Source: an uncultured Pseudomonas sp. (GTDB taxonomy: Bacteria > Pseudomonadota > Gammaproteobacteria > Pseudomonadales > Pseudomonadaceae). From it: a stretch of DNA of 64,000 bases. Each line of letters begins with the position of its first letter. The first letter of the stretch is position 1. The position numbers and the translations under genes were made by a program. Of this stretch, positions 19,718-30,709 are shown one piece after another. The stretch covers positions 34,266-98,265 of the forward strand of contig NZ_CAMPHI010000017.1 in NCBI RefSeq assembly GCF_946885955.1. Reading direction: 5' to 3'. The notes below the pieces were generated by a model that saw only the letters and a program-made list of their open reading frames with translations, searched no databases and had not been told where the DNA came from.

Positions 19718-21076
19718 ATGAGCACCAAACTAGACCAGCTTTCGAGCTGGCTGAAAGAACGCAAAATCACCGAAGTTGAATGCCTGATCAGCGATCTTAC
19801 CGGGATTGCCCGCGGCAAGATCTCGCCGACCAACAAGTTTCTCGACGAGAAGGGCATGCGCCTTCCCGAGAGTGTGCTGCTGCAGACCGTGACCGGCGAC
19901 TACGTCGAGGACGAGATTTATTATGAGCTGCTCGACGAGGCGGACATCGATATGTTCTGCCGCCCGGACGAGAACGCCGCGTTCATGGTGCCCTGGGCCC
20001 TCGAACCGACCGCGATGGTGATTCACGACACCTTCGACAAGCAGGGCAACCCGATCGAGCTGTCGCCGCGCAACATCCTCAAGAACATCCTCAAGTTGTA
20101 CGCCGACAAGGGCTGGAAGCCGATAGTCGCACCGGAAATGGAGTTCTACCTGACCAAACGCTGCAGCGACCCGGACTTCCCGCTGGAAGCGCCGATGGGC
20201 CGTTCCGGTCGCCCGGAAGTGGGCCGTCAGTCGTTCTCCATCGACGCCGCCAACGAATTCGACCCGCTGTTCGAGGACGTCTACGACTGGTGTGAAATCC
20301 AGGGCCTGGATCTCGACACGCTGATCCACGAAGACGGTCCGGCGCAGATGGAAATCAACTTCCGGCATGGCGAGGCTTTGCACCTGGCCGACCAGATCAC
20401 CGTATTCAAACGCACCATGCGCGAGGCCTCGCTCAAGCACGATGTGGCGGCGACCTTCATGGCCAAGCCGATCACCGATCAGCCGGGCAGCGCCATGCAC
20501 ATTCACCAGAGCGTGGTGGACATCAAGACCGGCAAGAACCTGTTTTCCAATGCCGACGGCAGCATGAGCCAGCTGTTCCTCAACCATATTGGCGGTCTGC
20601 AGAAGTACATCCCCGAATTGCTGCCGCTGTTCGCGCCCAACGTCAACTCGTTCCGTCGCTTCCTGCCGGACACCTCGGCACCGGTCAACGTTGAGTGGGG
20701 CGAAGAGAACCGCACTGTCGGCCTGCGCGTGCCGGAAGCCAACCCGCAAAATCGCCGGGTGGAAAACCGTCTGGCCGGTGCCGATGCCAACCCCTACCTG
20801 GTGCTGGCCGCTTCGCTGCTGTGCGGCTATATGGGCATGGTCGAAGACATCAAGCCCAGCGCGCCAGTCAAGGGCCGCGGCTACGAGCGCCGCAACCTGC
20901 GCCTGCCGATCACCATCGAGCACGCGCTGGAGCGCATGGAAGCCTGCAAGGCGGCCGAGAAGTACCTGGGCGAGAAGTTCATGCGCGGCTATGTCGCGGT
21001 GAAGCGCGCCGAGCATGAGAACTACAAGCGGGTGATCAGCTCCTGGGAGCGCGAGTTCCTCTTGCTGTCGGTGTAA
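19718..21076 (+). CDS. spuB: Glutamine synthetase-like gamma-glutamylpolyamine synthetase
   Basis: The 452-residue GS-family ligase should attach glutamate to a polyamine amine using ATP. Signatures include APEMEFYLTKR (about residue 145), QMEINFRHG (about 210), GSAMHIHQS (about 258), and ENRTVGLRVP with NRLAGADANPYLVLA (about 330-365). The ATG at 19718 follows GAGG and begins MSTKLDQLSSW; the frame extends upstream into spuA without support. It is a paralogue of SpuI encoded in the divergent arm. Spacing of 28 bp from spuA and 95 bp to spuC fits one operon. Confidence 0.94.
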   Translation: MSTKLDQLSSWLKERKITEVECLISDLTGIARGKISPTNKFLDEKGMRLPESVLLQTVTGDYVEDEIYYELLDEADIDMFCRPDENAAFMVPWALEPTAMVIHDTFDKQGNPIELSPRNILKNILKLYADKGWKPIVAPEMEFYLTKRCSDPDFPLEAPMGRSGRPEVGRQSFSIDAANEFDPLFEDVYDWCEIQGLDLDTLIHEDGPAQMEINFRHGEALHLADQITVFKRTMREASLKHDVAATFMAKPITDQPGSAMHIHQSVVDIKTGKNLFSNADGSMSQLFLNHIGGLQKYIPELLPLFAPNVNSFRRFLPDTSAPVNVEWGEENRTVGLRVPEANPQNRRVENRLAGADANPYLVLAASLLCGYMGMVEDIKPSAPVKGRGYERRNLRLPITIEHALERMEACKAAEKYLGEKFMRGYVAVKRAEHENYKRVISSWEREFLLLSV

Positions 21077-21171
21077 TACCCCGGCCATCTGCCCTGGGCG
21101 ATCCTATGGCAGATGGCCGCAACGAATACTTCGGAGCTGCCGCAGGCGGTTCCTGTAATAAAGGTGTGTCT

Positions 21172-23843
<2,672 letters not shown>

Positions 23844-23863
23844 GACCACACGAAGCGATCCAA

Positions 23864-23889
23864 TATCTGGCGGGCTCGTCCGCCAGATA
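23864..23889 (+). promoter_or_regulatory. Hairpin after the binding-protein gene
   Basis: TATCTGGCGG (23864-23873) and CCGCCAGATA (23880-23889) form a perfect 10-bp stem with a 6-nt loop, 20 bp after the spuD stop. There is no T-tract, so it looks more like an mRNA-stabilising or processing hairpin than a terminator. That would fit high expression of the binding protein relative to the transporter subunits. The words TCTATCTGGCGGGC recur at 23932. Confidence 0.65.
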
Positions 23890-23912
23890 CCTAACAATAA
23901 AAGGAAGCTTGT

Positions 23913-23978
23913 ATGCGTTATTCAATCTATCTGGCGGGCCCTCTGTTACGCCGGTATGCCGTTGTTCGTTATCGCTAA
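23913..23978 (+). CDS. Possible 21-codon leader peptide between spuD and spuF
   Basis: AAAAGGAAG precedes an ATG at 23913 that opens a 21-codon frame, MRYSIYLAGPLLRRYAVVRY plus a final Arg, ending TAA at 23976-23978. It lies in the otherwise empty 324-bp gap between spuD and spuF, downstream of a hairpin. It is rich in Arg and Tyr and has no homologue I recognise. It could be a leader peptide, the remnant of a lost gene (for example a second binding protein), or chance. The ribosome site is the main reason to list it. The rest of the gap (23979-24167) is AT-rich with no further frame. Confidence 0.3.
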   Translation: MRYSIYLAGPLLRRYAVVRYR

Positions 23979-24167
23979 GTAGCTGAACGGAAAATACTTT
24001 TTTCTAAATTCGGAGCCTTTTTGCGGTCTGCCCGACAACAAGAAGAGCCTCAGGTGCGCATTTTTTTTGGCAACACCTCGATGCGAGCGTGGGTTGGCTG
24101 AATCAGTTGAATCATTTCGAAACGCCTGGCCGCCGGGGCCGGGTGCTACTTTTGCGGGAGTTTGGTA

Positions 24168-25310
24168 ATGGCAGTTGCATCCAGTGCCTATAAAAAGGTT
24201 CTAGAGGGCGATCAGCAACCGAAAGAGGTGCTGGTCAAAATCGAGCGGGTGACGAAGAAGTTCGACGAAACCATTGCGGTCGACGATGTGTCCCTGACCA
24301 TCAACAAGGGCGAGATATTTGCCCTGCTCGGCGGCTCCGGTTCCGGCAAGTCGACCCTGCTGCGCATGCTGGCCGGCTTCGAACGGCCGACCGAAGGGCG
24401 GATCTTCCTCGACGGCGAGGACATCACCGACCTGCCGCCGTACGAGCGGCCGATCAACATGATGTTCCAGTCCTATGCGCTGTTTCCGCACATGACCGTG
24501 GCGCAGAACATCGCGTTTGGCCTCAAGCAGGACAGGATGCCCGCCGCCGAGATCAATGCGCGCGTCGAGGAAATGCTCAAGCTGGTGCAGATGAGCCAAT
24601 ACGCCAAGCGCAAACCGCATCAGTTGTCCGGCGGCCAGCGTCAGCGCGTGGCCCTGGCCCGCTCCCTGGCCAAGAGCCCGAAGCTGCTACTGCTCGATGA
24701 GCCCATGGGCGCGCTGGACAAGAAGCTGCGCTCGCAGATGCAGCTGGAACTGGTCGAGATCATCGAGCGGGTCGGCGTGACCTGCGTGATGGTTACCCAC
24801 GATCAGGAAGAGGCCATGACCATGGCCCAGCGCATCGCCATCATGCACCTTGGCTGGATCGCGCAGATCGGCAGCCCGGTGGACATCTACGAAACCCCGA
24901 CCAGCCGCCTGGTCTGTGAATTCATCGGCAACGTCAACCTGTTCGACGGCCAGGTGGTCGAGGACATGGAAGGCCACGCCCTGATCGACAGTCCCGATCT
25001 GGAGCGCAACATCTACGTCGGCCACGGCGTCAGCACCTCGGTGCAGGACAAGAGCATCACCTACGCGATCCGTCCGGAAAAGCTGCTGGTCACCACCGAA
25101 CAGCCGAGCTGCGAGTACAACTGGTCGCGCGGCACCGTGCACGACATCGCCTACCTGGGCGGCCATTCGGTATTCCATGTGGAGCTGCCGAGCGGCAAGA
25201 TCGTCCAGTCGTTCGTCGCCAACGCCGAACGCCGCGGTGCCCGGCCGACCTGGGACGACCAGGTCTATGTCTGGTGGGAGGATGACAGCGGGGTGGCATT
25301 GCGCTCATGA
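24168..25310 (+). CDS. spuF: Polyamine ABC transporter ATPase
   Basis: The 380-residue ATPase energises polyamine import. Walker A GGSGSGKST (about 58), signature LSGGQRQRVALARS (about 155), Walker B LLLLDEPMGALDKK (about 175) and switch His TCVMVTHDQEEAMT (about 205) are intact. A C-terminal TOBE domain (about 270-380) is typical of PotA/PotG. The ATG at 24168 has GGGAG upstream; the in-frame TTG at 24162 is less likely. It overlaps spuG by 4 bp, indicating translational coupling. Confidence 0.95.
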   Translation: MAVASSAYKKVLEGDQQPKEVLVKIERVTKKFDETIAVDDVSLTINKGEIFALLGGSGSGKSTLLRMLAGFERPTEGRIFLDGEDITDLPPYERPINMMFQSYALFPHMTVAQNIAFGLKQDRMPAAEINARVEEMLKLVQMSQYAKRKPHQLSGGQRQRVALARSLAKSPKLLLLDEPMGALDKKLRSQMQLELVEIIERVGVTCVMVTHDQEEAMTMAQRIAIMHLGWIAQIGSPVDIYETPTSRLVCEFIGNVNLFDGQVVEDMEGHALIDSPDLERNIYVGHGVSTSVQDKSITYAIRPEKLLVTTEQPSCEYNWSRGTVHDIAYLGGHSVFHVELPSGKIVQSFVANAERRGARPTWDDQVYVWWEDDSGVALRS

Positions 25311-26218
25311 ATATTTCCCGAAGCCTCAGCCGTCGCCTACCCAAGGGCCGGCACTTCGTAATCGGGGTGCCGTTCCTCTGGTTGTTCCTGTTCTTCCTGC
25401 TGCCCTTCATCATCGTTCTGAAGATCAGCTTCGCCGAAGCCGCGGTCGCTATCCCGCCGTACACCGAGATCTACACCTGGGTGGAAAGCAAGCTGTCGCT
25501 GGTGGTCAACCTGAGCAACTACATCTTCCTCAGCGAGGACGACCTCTACCTGGCCGCCTACCTCGGCTCGCTGAAGATGGCGTTTTTCAGCACCCTGCTG
25601 TGTCTGCTGATCGGCTACCCGATGGCCTATGCCATCGCCCGTGCCGACAAGGAATTGCAGACGGTGTTTCTGCTGTTGATCATGATGCCGACCTGGACCG
25701 CGATCCTGATCCGGGTCTATGCCTGGATGGGCATCCTCAGCAGCAACGGCCTGCTTAACAGCCTGCTGCTGAGCCTCGGTCTGATCGACGAACCGATCCG
25801 TATCCTCAACACCAACACCGCGGTGTATATCGGCGTGGTCTATTCCTACCTGCCATTTATGATCCTGCCGCTGTTTGCCAACCTGGTGAAGCACGATCAG
25901 AGCCTGCTGGAGGCCGCCGCAGACCTGGGGTCGAGCACCTTCAACAGCTTCTGGAAGATCACCGTGCCGCTGTCGAAAAACGGCATCATCGCCGGCTGCA
26001 TGCTGGTGTTCATCCCGGTGGTCGGCGAGTTCGTCATCCCCGAGCTGCTCGGCGGACCGGAGACGCTGATGATCGGCAAGGTGCTCTGGCAGGAATTCTT
26101 CAATAACCGCGACTGGCCGGTGGCGTCCGCCCTGGCGGTGGTGATGCTGGCGATCCTGATCGTGCCAATCATTCTATTCAACCGTAACCAGGCCAAAGAG
26201 ATGGAGGGCAGGGAATGA
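25307..26218 (+). CDS. spuG: Polyamine ABC transporter permease
   Basis: The 303-residue PotH/PotB-type inner-membrane protein has about six transmembrane helices, a long periplasmic segment after the first (about 45-85) and the cytoplasmic EAA loop LEAAADLGSSTFNSFWKITV (about 200-219) that contacts the ATPase. It overlaps spuF upstream and spuH downstream by 4 bp each (ATGA), so the three proteins are made in a coupled way. Confidence 0.95.
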   Translation: MNISRSLSRRLPKGRHFVIGVPFLWLFLFFLLPFIIVLKISFAEAAVAIPPYTEIYTWVESKLSLVVNLSNYIFLSEDDLYLAAYLGSLKMAFFSTLLCLLIGYPMAYAIARADKELQTVFLLLIMMPTWTAILIRVYAWMGILSSNGLLNSLLLSLGLIDEPIRILNTNTAVYIGVVYSYLPFMILPLFANLVKHDQSLLEAAADLGSSTFNSFWKITVPLSKNGIIAGCMLVFIPVVGEFVIPELLGGPETLMIGKVLWQEFFNNRDWPVASALAVVMLAILIVPIILFNRNQAKEMEGRE

Positions 26219-27114
26219 ACAAGTACCGTTTCTCCAACTTTATGCTGTGGCTCGGCCTGCTGTTCATCTACCTGCCGATGCTGATCCTGGTGATCTACTC
26301 GTTCAACGGCTCGCGTCTGGTCACGGTGTGGGGCGGCTGGTCGCTGAAGTGGTATATCGGCCTGCTCGACAACACCCAGTTGATGAGCGCGGTGATGCGT
26401 TCCCTGGAAATCGCCTGCTACACCGCGTTCGCTGCGGTAGTGCTGGGGACCATGGCGGCGTTCGTGCTGACCCGGGTGACCCGCTTCAAGGGCCGCACGC
26501 TGTTCGGTGGCCTGGTCACCGCACCGCTGGTGATGCCCGAAGTGATCACCGGTCTGTCGCTGTTGCTGCTGTTCGTGGCCATGGCGCAGATGATCGGCTG
26601 GCCGGCGGAGCGCGGCGTGCTGACCATCTGGATCGCCCACACCACCTTCTGCGCCTCCTATGTCTCGGTGGTGGTCTCGGCGCGTCTGCGTGAGCTGGAC
26701 CTGTCCATCGAAGAGGCGGCCATGGACCTGGGCGCGAAACCCTGGAAGGTGTTCTTTTTGATCACCATCCCGATGATCGCGCCGTCGCTGGCGGCCGGCG
26801 GCATGATGTCCTTCGCCTTGTCGCTGGATGATCTGGTGCTCGCCAGCTTCGTATCCGGGCCAGGCTCCACCACCCTGCCGATGGAGGTCTTCTCCGCCGT
26901 GCGTCTGGGTGTGAAGCCGGAAATCAACGCGGTGGCCAGTCTGATTCTGCTGTCGGTATCGCTGATCACCTTCCTGATCTGGTTCTTTGCCCGTCGTGCC
27001 GAGCAGAAGCGCAAGAAGGCCTTGCAGCAGGCCATGGACGAAACCACCGGTGTGCACTTGCAGAGCGGTCCGGACAATCGTCGCGATCCATCGCAGCTGC
27101 ACGCTCCCGCCTGA
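26215..27114 (+). CDS. spuH: Polyamine ABC transporter permease
   Basis: The 299-residue PotI/PotC-type permease has about six membrane helices and an EAA loop, EEAAMDLGAKPWKVFFLITI (about 163-182). The C-terminal 30 residues are charged and cytoplasmic. It completes the SpuD-F-G-H importer and is the last gene of the operon, followed by a hairpin at 27120-27156. The SpuG/SpuH pair forms a heterodimeric channel, as usual for this family. Confidence 0.95.
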   Translation: MNKYRFSNFMLWLGLLFIYLPMLILVIYSFNGSRLVTVWGGWSLKWYIGLLDNTQLMSAVMRSLEIACYTAFAAVVLGTMAAFVLTRVTRFKGRTLFGGLVTAPLVMPEVITGLSLLLLFVAMAQMIGWPAERGVLTIWIAHTTFCASYVSVVVSARLRELDLSIEEAAMDLGAKPWKVFFLITIPMIAPSLAAGGMMSFALSLDDLVLASFVSGPGSTTLPMEVFSAVRLGVKPEINAVASLILLSVSLITFLIWFFARRAEQKRKKALQQAMDETTGVHLQSGPDNRRDPSQLHAPA

Positions 27115-27119
27115 CCAGC

Positions 27120-27156
27120 GAGATGGCGGACATGCCAAAGGCCTGTCCGCCATCTC
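27120..27156 (+). terminator. Hairpin after the spu operon
   Basis: GAGATGGCGGACA (27120-27132) pairs perfectly with TGTCCGCCATCTC (27144-27156) over 13 bp with an 11-nt loop. The tail GTTCTTCC is only moderately T-rich, so termination may be partial. It lies 5 bp after the spuH stop. About 105 bp of featureless sequence separates it from the convergent esterase gene. Confidence 0.75.
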
Positions 27157-27261
27157 GTTCTTCCGCGGTCAACCAGGCTGCGCACACAATGAAGCCCGAG
27201 GTATTGGTGTAGTCGATGCCGCCCCCGGATTACGTCTGGGCTATCGGCACCATGCAGATGT

Positions 27262-28251
27262 TCAGCGTTTTGCCTGAGCCTGGAAGAACCGCCAAATGAC
27301 ATCCGTCGCGTTCAGCGCGGTACTGGGCGTATCGCCGCGGCGACTGCCCGGTTGCCCGCCCGGCCAGGCATGGCCGTTATCCTTGATCAGGTACAGCATC
27401 ACCGCCGCGTCGGGCGCACAGGTATAGCGCCATAGCAGGTAGTCGCCGTTGTCCTGTTGCGACGGAGTCCCGGCGCAGCCATTGGCCTTCGCCCAGAACT
27501 CCGCCTGGGCAAGCGCCGGCTTGGTCGGTGTGCCATCCCAGGCATCGCTAACCCGTCCGCCGGGAGGGCCGCCGAGGTGGGGCACCGCCTTGTCGAGCAG
27601 ACCGTTGATCATCAGCGTGGGCAGCGGGCCGCGCGGTTGTGGTTCGTCGCCGAACAGGGTCGCGACCACCGGCGCTATGGCGGCGAGCTGGGGCGCCAGT
27701 TCGATGCCGAGGCGGTGGCTCATCATGCCGCCGTTGGACATGCCGGTGACATAGACCCGCTGCGGGTCCACCGGATACGTTTCGATCAGGTGCTCGATCA
27801 GCGCGCGGATAAAGGCCACATCGTCGACATGCCGATTCATCGCATAGCCGCAGCAATGGCCGGCATTCCAGGTCAGCAGTTTGCCGGCGAAGCGGCTACT
27901 GCCCTCGGGGTAGGCGACGATAAAACCTTCCTGCCGGGCCTTCTCGCTGAAGCCGGTCATGGTTTCCGCATTGGCCGCGTTGCCGCCGCCGCCATGTAGC
28001 ACCAGCACCAGCGGCACCCGTTGCATCCACGGTTTGGGAAGGTGGGCCGCGCGCACCACATAGCTGCGCTCGACACCATCAACCCGCAACGATTGCCGTG
28101 GTTCCGGCGTGCGTGACGCCGCCCGGGCCGGGTCAACCAGCAGCGGGCTCGCCAGCCCCAGCAGCAATAACAGCAGGCCGAGGTTGTTCCTGAGTGTAAA
28201 AGCCAAGTCGCCGCCCCCTTCCTGATGCGCGAAAGCCGCTCTCGTCCGCAT
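27262..28251 (-). CDS. Secreted alpha/beta-hydrolase, PHB depolymerase/feruloyl esterase family
   Basis: The protein of up to 329 residues belongs to the LpqC/carbohydrate esterase 1-like family. It has a hydrophobic export signal (about 22-44, ending DPARA). HGGGGNAANAE gives the oxyanion region, the nucleophile serine is in TGMSNGGMMSH (about residue 172), and the catalytic His is in KDNGHAWPGG (about 302). A CCG cysteine pair near 133 is common in the family. The start is uncertain: the ATG at 28251 gives a long n-region, while a TTG at 28206 after GGAAGGGGG gives a more normal signal peptide. The natural ester substrate is unknown. It is a single gene, convergent with the spu operon. Confidence 0.82.
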   Translation of the reverse strand: MRTRAAFAHQEGGGDLAFTLRNNLGLLLLLLGLASPLLVDPARAASRTPEPRQSLRVDGVERSYVVRAAHLPKPWMQRVPLVLVLHGGGGNAANAETMTGFSEKARQEGFIVAYPEGSSRFAGKLLTWNAGHCCGYAMNRHVDDVAFIRALIEHLIETYPVDPQRVYVTGMSNGGMMSHRLGIELAPQLAAIAPVVATLFGDEPQPRGPLPTLMINGLLDKAVPHLGGPPGGRVSDAWDGTPTKPALAQAEFWAKANGCAGTPSQQDNGDYLLWRYTCAPDAAVMLYLIKDNGHAWPGGQPGSRRGDTPSTALNATDVIWRFFQAQAKR

Positions 28252-28323
28252 GGTTATTCGCTCGTCCTAGCCCATGCGTGCTCCTGCTGAGCAGAGGCCA
28301 CATCAGGTATAGGTGTTCGGCTG

Positions 28324-28839
28324 CTAGATGCGCAAATCCCTGGAAACCGCCGCCTCCGGGGCAAAGCTGTAGCTCATGTACTTCACCACGAACGGCAGGT
28401 GCGGGAATTCCTTGCTTTCGCCGTCCTTGAAACCCAGCGCTCGATACCAGCGCTGCAGTTCGAGATGTTGTTCGATCACGCCGATGCTGATGATTTGCAC
28501 CGCCTGCGTTTCCGCATACTGGATAAAGTGCTCGACCAGCCGGGTGCCGACGCCACGTTTGCGGTGTTTGGGCAGCACCGACAGCCGGTTCAGGTAGGCG
28601 ATCCCGGCACGCGGGCTTTCATAGGCCACGCAGCCTATGGGCGTGGCGTTCTCGGCAATGACGAAATACTTCTCGCCGCGGGCGAAATCGGCCTTTACCC
28701 ATTCGGGCGTGCAGAACGACGGGTGCTTCGGACAATTGTTCGCATTCAGCCCGAACCGCAGGGCGACATCCTTGTTCGATTCACTGATCAGCATGGCGAT
28801 GGTGCTTAAACCGTTGAGTGTGGCTTCGCTGATGTTCAT
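28324..28839 (-). CDS. GNAT family N-acetyltransferase
   Basis: The 171-residue protein has the GNAT fold. The acetyl-CoA loop is recognisable as KHRKRGVGTRLVEH (about residues 92-105), preceded by the beta-strand LNRLSVLP and followed by LQRWYRALGFK, which is typical of motif B. The target is not predictable. It lies 37 bp upstream of nothing obvious and is transcribed in the same direction as the MmcQ/YjbR gene 36 bp behind it, so both may share a transcript. Confidence 0.85.
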   Translation of the reverse strand: MNISEATLNGLSTIAMLISESNKDVALRFGLNANNCPKHPSFCTPEWVKADFARGEKYFVIAENATPIGCVAYESPRAGIAYLNRLSVLPKHRKRGVGTRLVEHFIQYAETQAVQIISIGVIEQHLELQRWYRALGFKDGESKEFPHLPFVVKYMSYSFAPEAAVSRDLRI

Positions 28840-28875
28840 CTCGGTGGTCGTCCGTGTGAAGGGAATGGAAAAGCC

Positions 28876-29244
28876 TTATTCATGCGCAGCCGACGCGAGG
28901 GCGCGCTGGGTTTTTTGGGGCAAGCTGCCGAGCGCCTTGTGGTAAGACCAGGCGATCAACTGCTGGAGGTAGTCGGGATCAAGGGCCTGGGTGCTGACCA
29001 TGGATACCCAGTGAAAACGCTGCAGATAGCGCGCCGGGGTCACGCTGGGTTGATCGGTCAGTTCGATAAACCTGTCCGGCGTCACGCGAATGCTGAAACG
29101 CCAGCGCTGTGGTTCGCTGGTCTTGAAGTAGGCGAACTGCTTGCCACCGACGCTATAGACCAGCACGTTCGCAGGCGCAGCCAGCAGCTGCTCCTGTGCA
29201 CCGGGGAAGCTCAAGCAAAAGCGTTTAACAGCGCCAATATCCAT
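28876..29244 (-). CDS. MmcQ/YjbR family DNA-binding-fold protein
   Basis: The 122-residue protein shows the YjbR/MmcQ pattern: an N-terminal helix with CLSFPGAQEQ, a central FAYFKT strand, the SVTPARYLQRFHWVSM segment and a C-terminal SYHKAL helix. The family adopts a CyaY-like, double-wing DNA-binding-type fold, but its physiological role is undefined. The ATG at 29244 was chosen because homology starts there; the frame runs upstream to 29325 without support. It is a small accessory gene between the GNAT and glyoxalase genes. Confidence 0.82.
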   Translation of the reverse strand: MDIGAVKRFCLSFPGAQEQLLAAPANVLVYSVGGKQFAYFKTSEPQRWRFSIRVTPDRFIELTDQPSVTPARYLQRFHWVSMVSTQALDPDYLQQLIAWSYHKALGSLPQKTQRALASAAHE

Positions 29245-29410
29245 GATGTGCGGTTTCTTCCAGGTCCATGAGAAACAGCGCCTGCGCGCGAATGGCCGCA
29301 GCAAGCGATTTGAGCTCGGCCGCAAAGGGAGGTTCCGTCGGCGAACCCGCCGTTGGCCGGAAGGTTGCGTGTCGCCTGGATGCCTGCTCGGTAGCGCGAT
29401 TTTAGCGATC

Positions 29411-29866
29411 TTAAAGCAGGCTGCCGGCGGATTCGATCAGCTCGATGCGATAGCCGTCGGGGTCTTCGATAAAGGCGATGATGTCGTCCTGGCTACGTCC
29501 CGCTGCAACGGCGGCCATGGGCCCAGGCGCCCGCGGTATCGGCACCCCGGCGGCCTCAAGCCCGCTACAAGTGGCATGGATGTCGGTCACCGCCAGTGCA
29601 ATATGGCCGAATGCGCTGCCCGGCTCGTACGCCTGCGTGTCCCAGTTGTGAGTCAGTTCCAGCACCGTGCCCGCGCGCTCGTCCTCATAGCCGACGAAGG
29701 CCAGGGTGAAGCGCTCGCCGGGATAGTCCTCACGGCGCAACATGCGCATACCCAGCTGTTCGGTATAGAACCGCAACGAGCGCTGCAGGTCACCTACGCG
29801 CAGCATCGTATGCAGTAATCGGTGGGGCGGCGGGACGCCCCGGTGGTCGTTGACGTCTTGGTTCAT
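29411..29866 (-). CDS. gloA: Lactoylglutathione lyase (glyoxalase I)
   Basis: The 151-residue enzyme isomerises the hemithioacetal of methylglyoxal and glutathione to S-lactoylglutathione. The paired beta-alpha-beta modules carry the expected metal ligands: His in HTMLRVGDL (about 20), Glu in VLELTHNWD (about 71), His in GHIALAV (about 88) and Glu in YRIELIE (about 143). The start at 29866 follows GGGAG. In the conserved KRVPFPR-like region it reads GVPIPRAPGP, a modest variation. It lies about 75 bp downstream of the YdhR-like gene on the same strand with a hairpin between. Confidence 0.92.
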   Translation of the reverse strand: MNQDVNDHRGVPPPHRLLHTMLRVGDLQRSLRFYTEQLGMRMLRREDYPGERFTLAFVGYEDERAGTVLELTHNWDTQAYEPGSAFGHIALAVTDIHATCSGLEAAGVPIPRAPGPMAAVAAGRSQDDIIAFIEDPDGYRIELIESAGSLL

Positions 29867-29905
29867 GCCTGCACTCCCGAAAAATAATGTCTGCGCTGCA
29901 ATCCA

Positions 29906-29935
29906 GCGGTACGCCCCCCAAAGGAGGCGTACCGC
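29906..29935 (-). promoter_or_regulatory. Intercistronic hairpin
   Basis: GCGGTACGCC (29906-29915) and GGCGTACCGC (29926-29935) form a perfect 10-bp stem with a 10-nt loop just after the stop of the YdhR-like gene. It has no T-tract on minus. It may partly separate that gene from gloA. Confidence 0.6.
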
Positions 29936-29940
29936 GGGCA

Positions 29941-30570
29941 TCAGGCGTAGAGCGGGGAGCCCATTGCGCGGCTGGCCTGCTCGCTCGGTGCGGCCTCGAA
30001 CAGGCGCGTGGTGTAGGCGGCATTCAGTTCGGCGGTTTCGCCGGGGAAGTAGTCGGTGACGAAACGCCGCGCGTTGTCGAGGTTGTCGAACGCGTAGAAG
30101 CCGCCCACCGACTGGTTGTCCACACCGCTCAGCCAGGTTTTGTGCAGCAACCCGGGCTGGCGCTTGAGGATCGGATTCATCTCGCGCCACGGTGCTTGAT
30201 CGAAGGGCACCGACAGTTGCACTTCGGTGTAGACGAAGGCGCCTGGGCAGCGTTCCGGGCGTACGCCGAAATATGCCGAGCTCATCTGCCGGCTGGCCTC
30301 TTCAACGGCGGCCATGTCGAACACCCGGGTGGTCTGCGCAACTCCGAATTTGCGGGCCTCCGCAGGGAAGTAGCCGGTGACGAAGCGTTTCGCGTTGGCG
30401 ATCGAGTCGAACTCGTAGAACCCGCCGACCGACTGGTTCAGCGACCCGGCGAGCCAGGTTTTATTGCGGAAACCCGGCTGTTCGACTATCTGCGTATTGA
30501 GTTCGCGCCATGGCGCTTGGGCGAAGGGTAGGGAGATTTGCAGCTCGGTGTAGACGAAGGCTTTCGACAT
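29941..30570 (-). CDS. Tandem-duplicated YdhR-like (dimeric alpha/beta barrel) protein
   Basis: The 209-residue protein is two copies of one domain. The first half (about 1-100) and second half (about 108-209) repeat the same ordered motifs: AFVYTELQIS then AFVYTEVQLS, APWRELN then APWREMN, NKTWLAGSLNQSVGGFYEFD then HKTWLSGVDNQSVGGFYAFD, and AKRFVTGYFP then ARRFVTDYFP. Each unit resembles YdhR-type putative monooxygenases, which normally dimerise; the fusion would make an intramolecular dimer. Function is inferred only at fold level. The gene is divergent from a TetR regulator with two operators between, so it is the probable target. Confidence 0.8.
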   Translation of the reverse strand: MSKAFVYTELQISLPFAQAPWRELNTQIVEQPGFRNKTWLAGSLNQSVGGFYEFDSIANAKRFVTGYFPAEARKFGVAQTTRVFDMAAVEEASRQMSSAYFGVRPERCPGAFVYTEVQLSVPFDQAPWREMNPILKRQPGLLHKTWLSGVDNQSVGGFYAFDNLDNARRFVTDYFPGETAELNAAYTTRLFEAAPSEQASRAMGSPLYA

Positions 30571-30624
30571 GATGAGTTCCTGTCAGTGGGAAATGTACGT
30601 CCTGTTGGGTACGGTGCAATCCAT

Positions 30625-30668
30625 AGGATAACGACCGTGATCCAAGATAGGATTGCGATCGTTATCCT
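30625..30668. promoter_or_regulatory. Two tandem 20-bp TetR-type operators
   Basis: Site 1 is 30625-30644 and site 2 is 30649-30668. Both fit AGGAT-nn-CGATCG-nn-ATCCT: site 2 has every fixed base, and site 1 differs at two. Their centres are 24 bp apart. Site 2 overlaps a plausible plus-strand promoter, TTGCGA (30653) and TACAAT (30675) with 16-bp spacing, for the TetR gene. Site 1 lies toward the divergent YdhR-like gene. Binding by the adjacent TetR protein is inferred from position and symmetry. Confidence 0.75.
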
Positions 30669-30709
30669 GTCAAGTACAATGCGCTCACTGCCTGACGGAA
30701 GAATTGCCC

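Noticed and set aside
24081..24100. Sigma-54 promoter before spuF (TTGGCAACACCTCGATGC)
   Set aside because: The spacing between GG and GC is 12 nt instead of 10, so the invariant rule fails.
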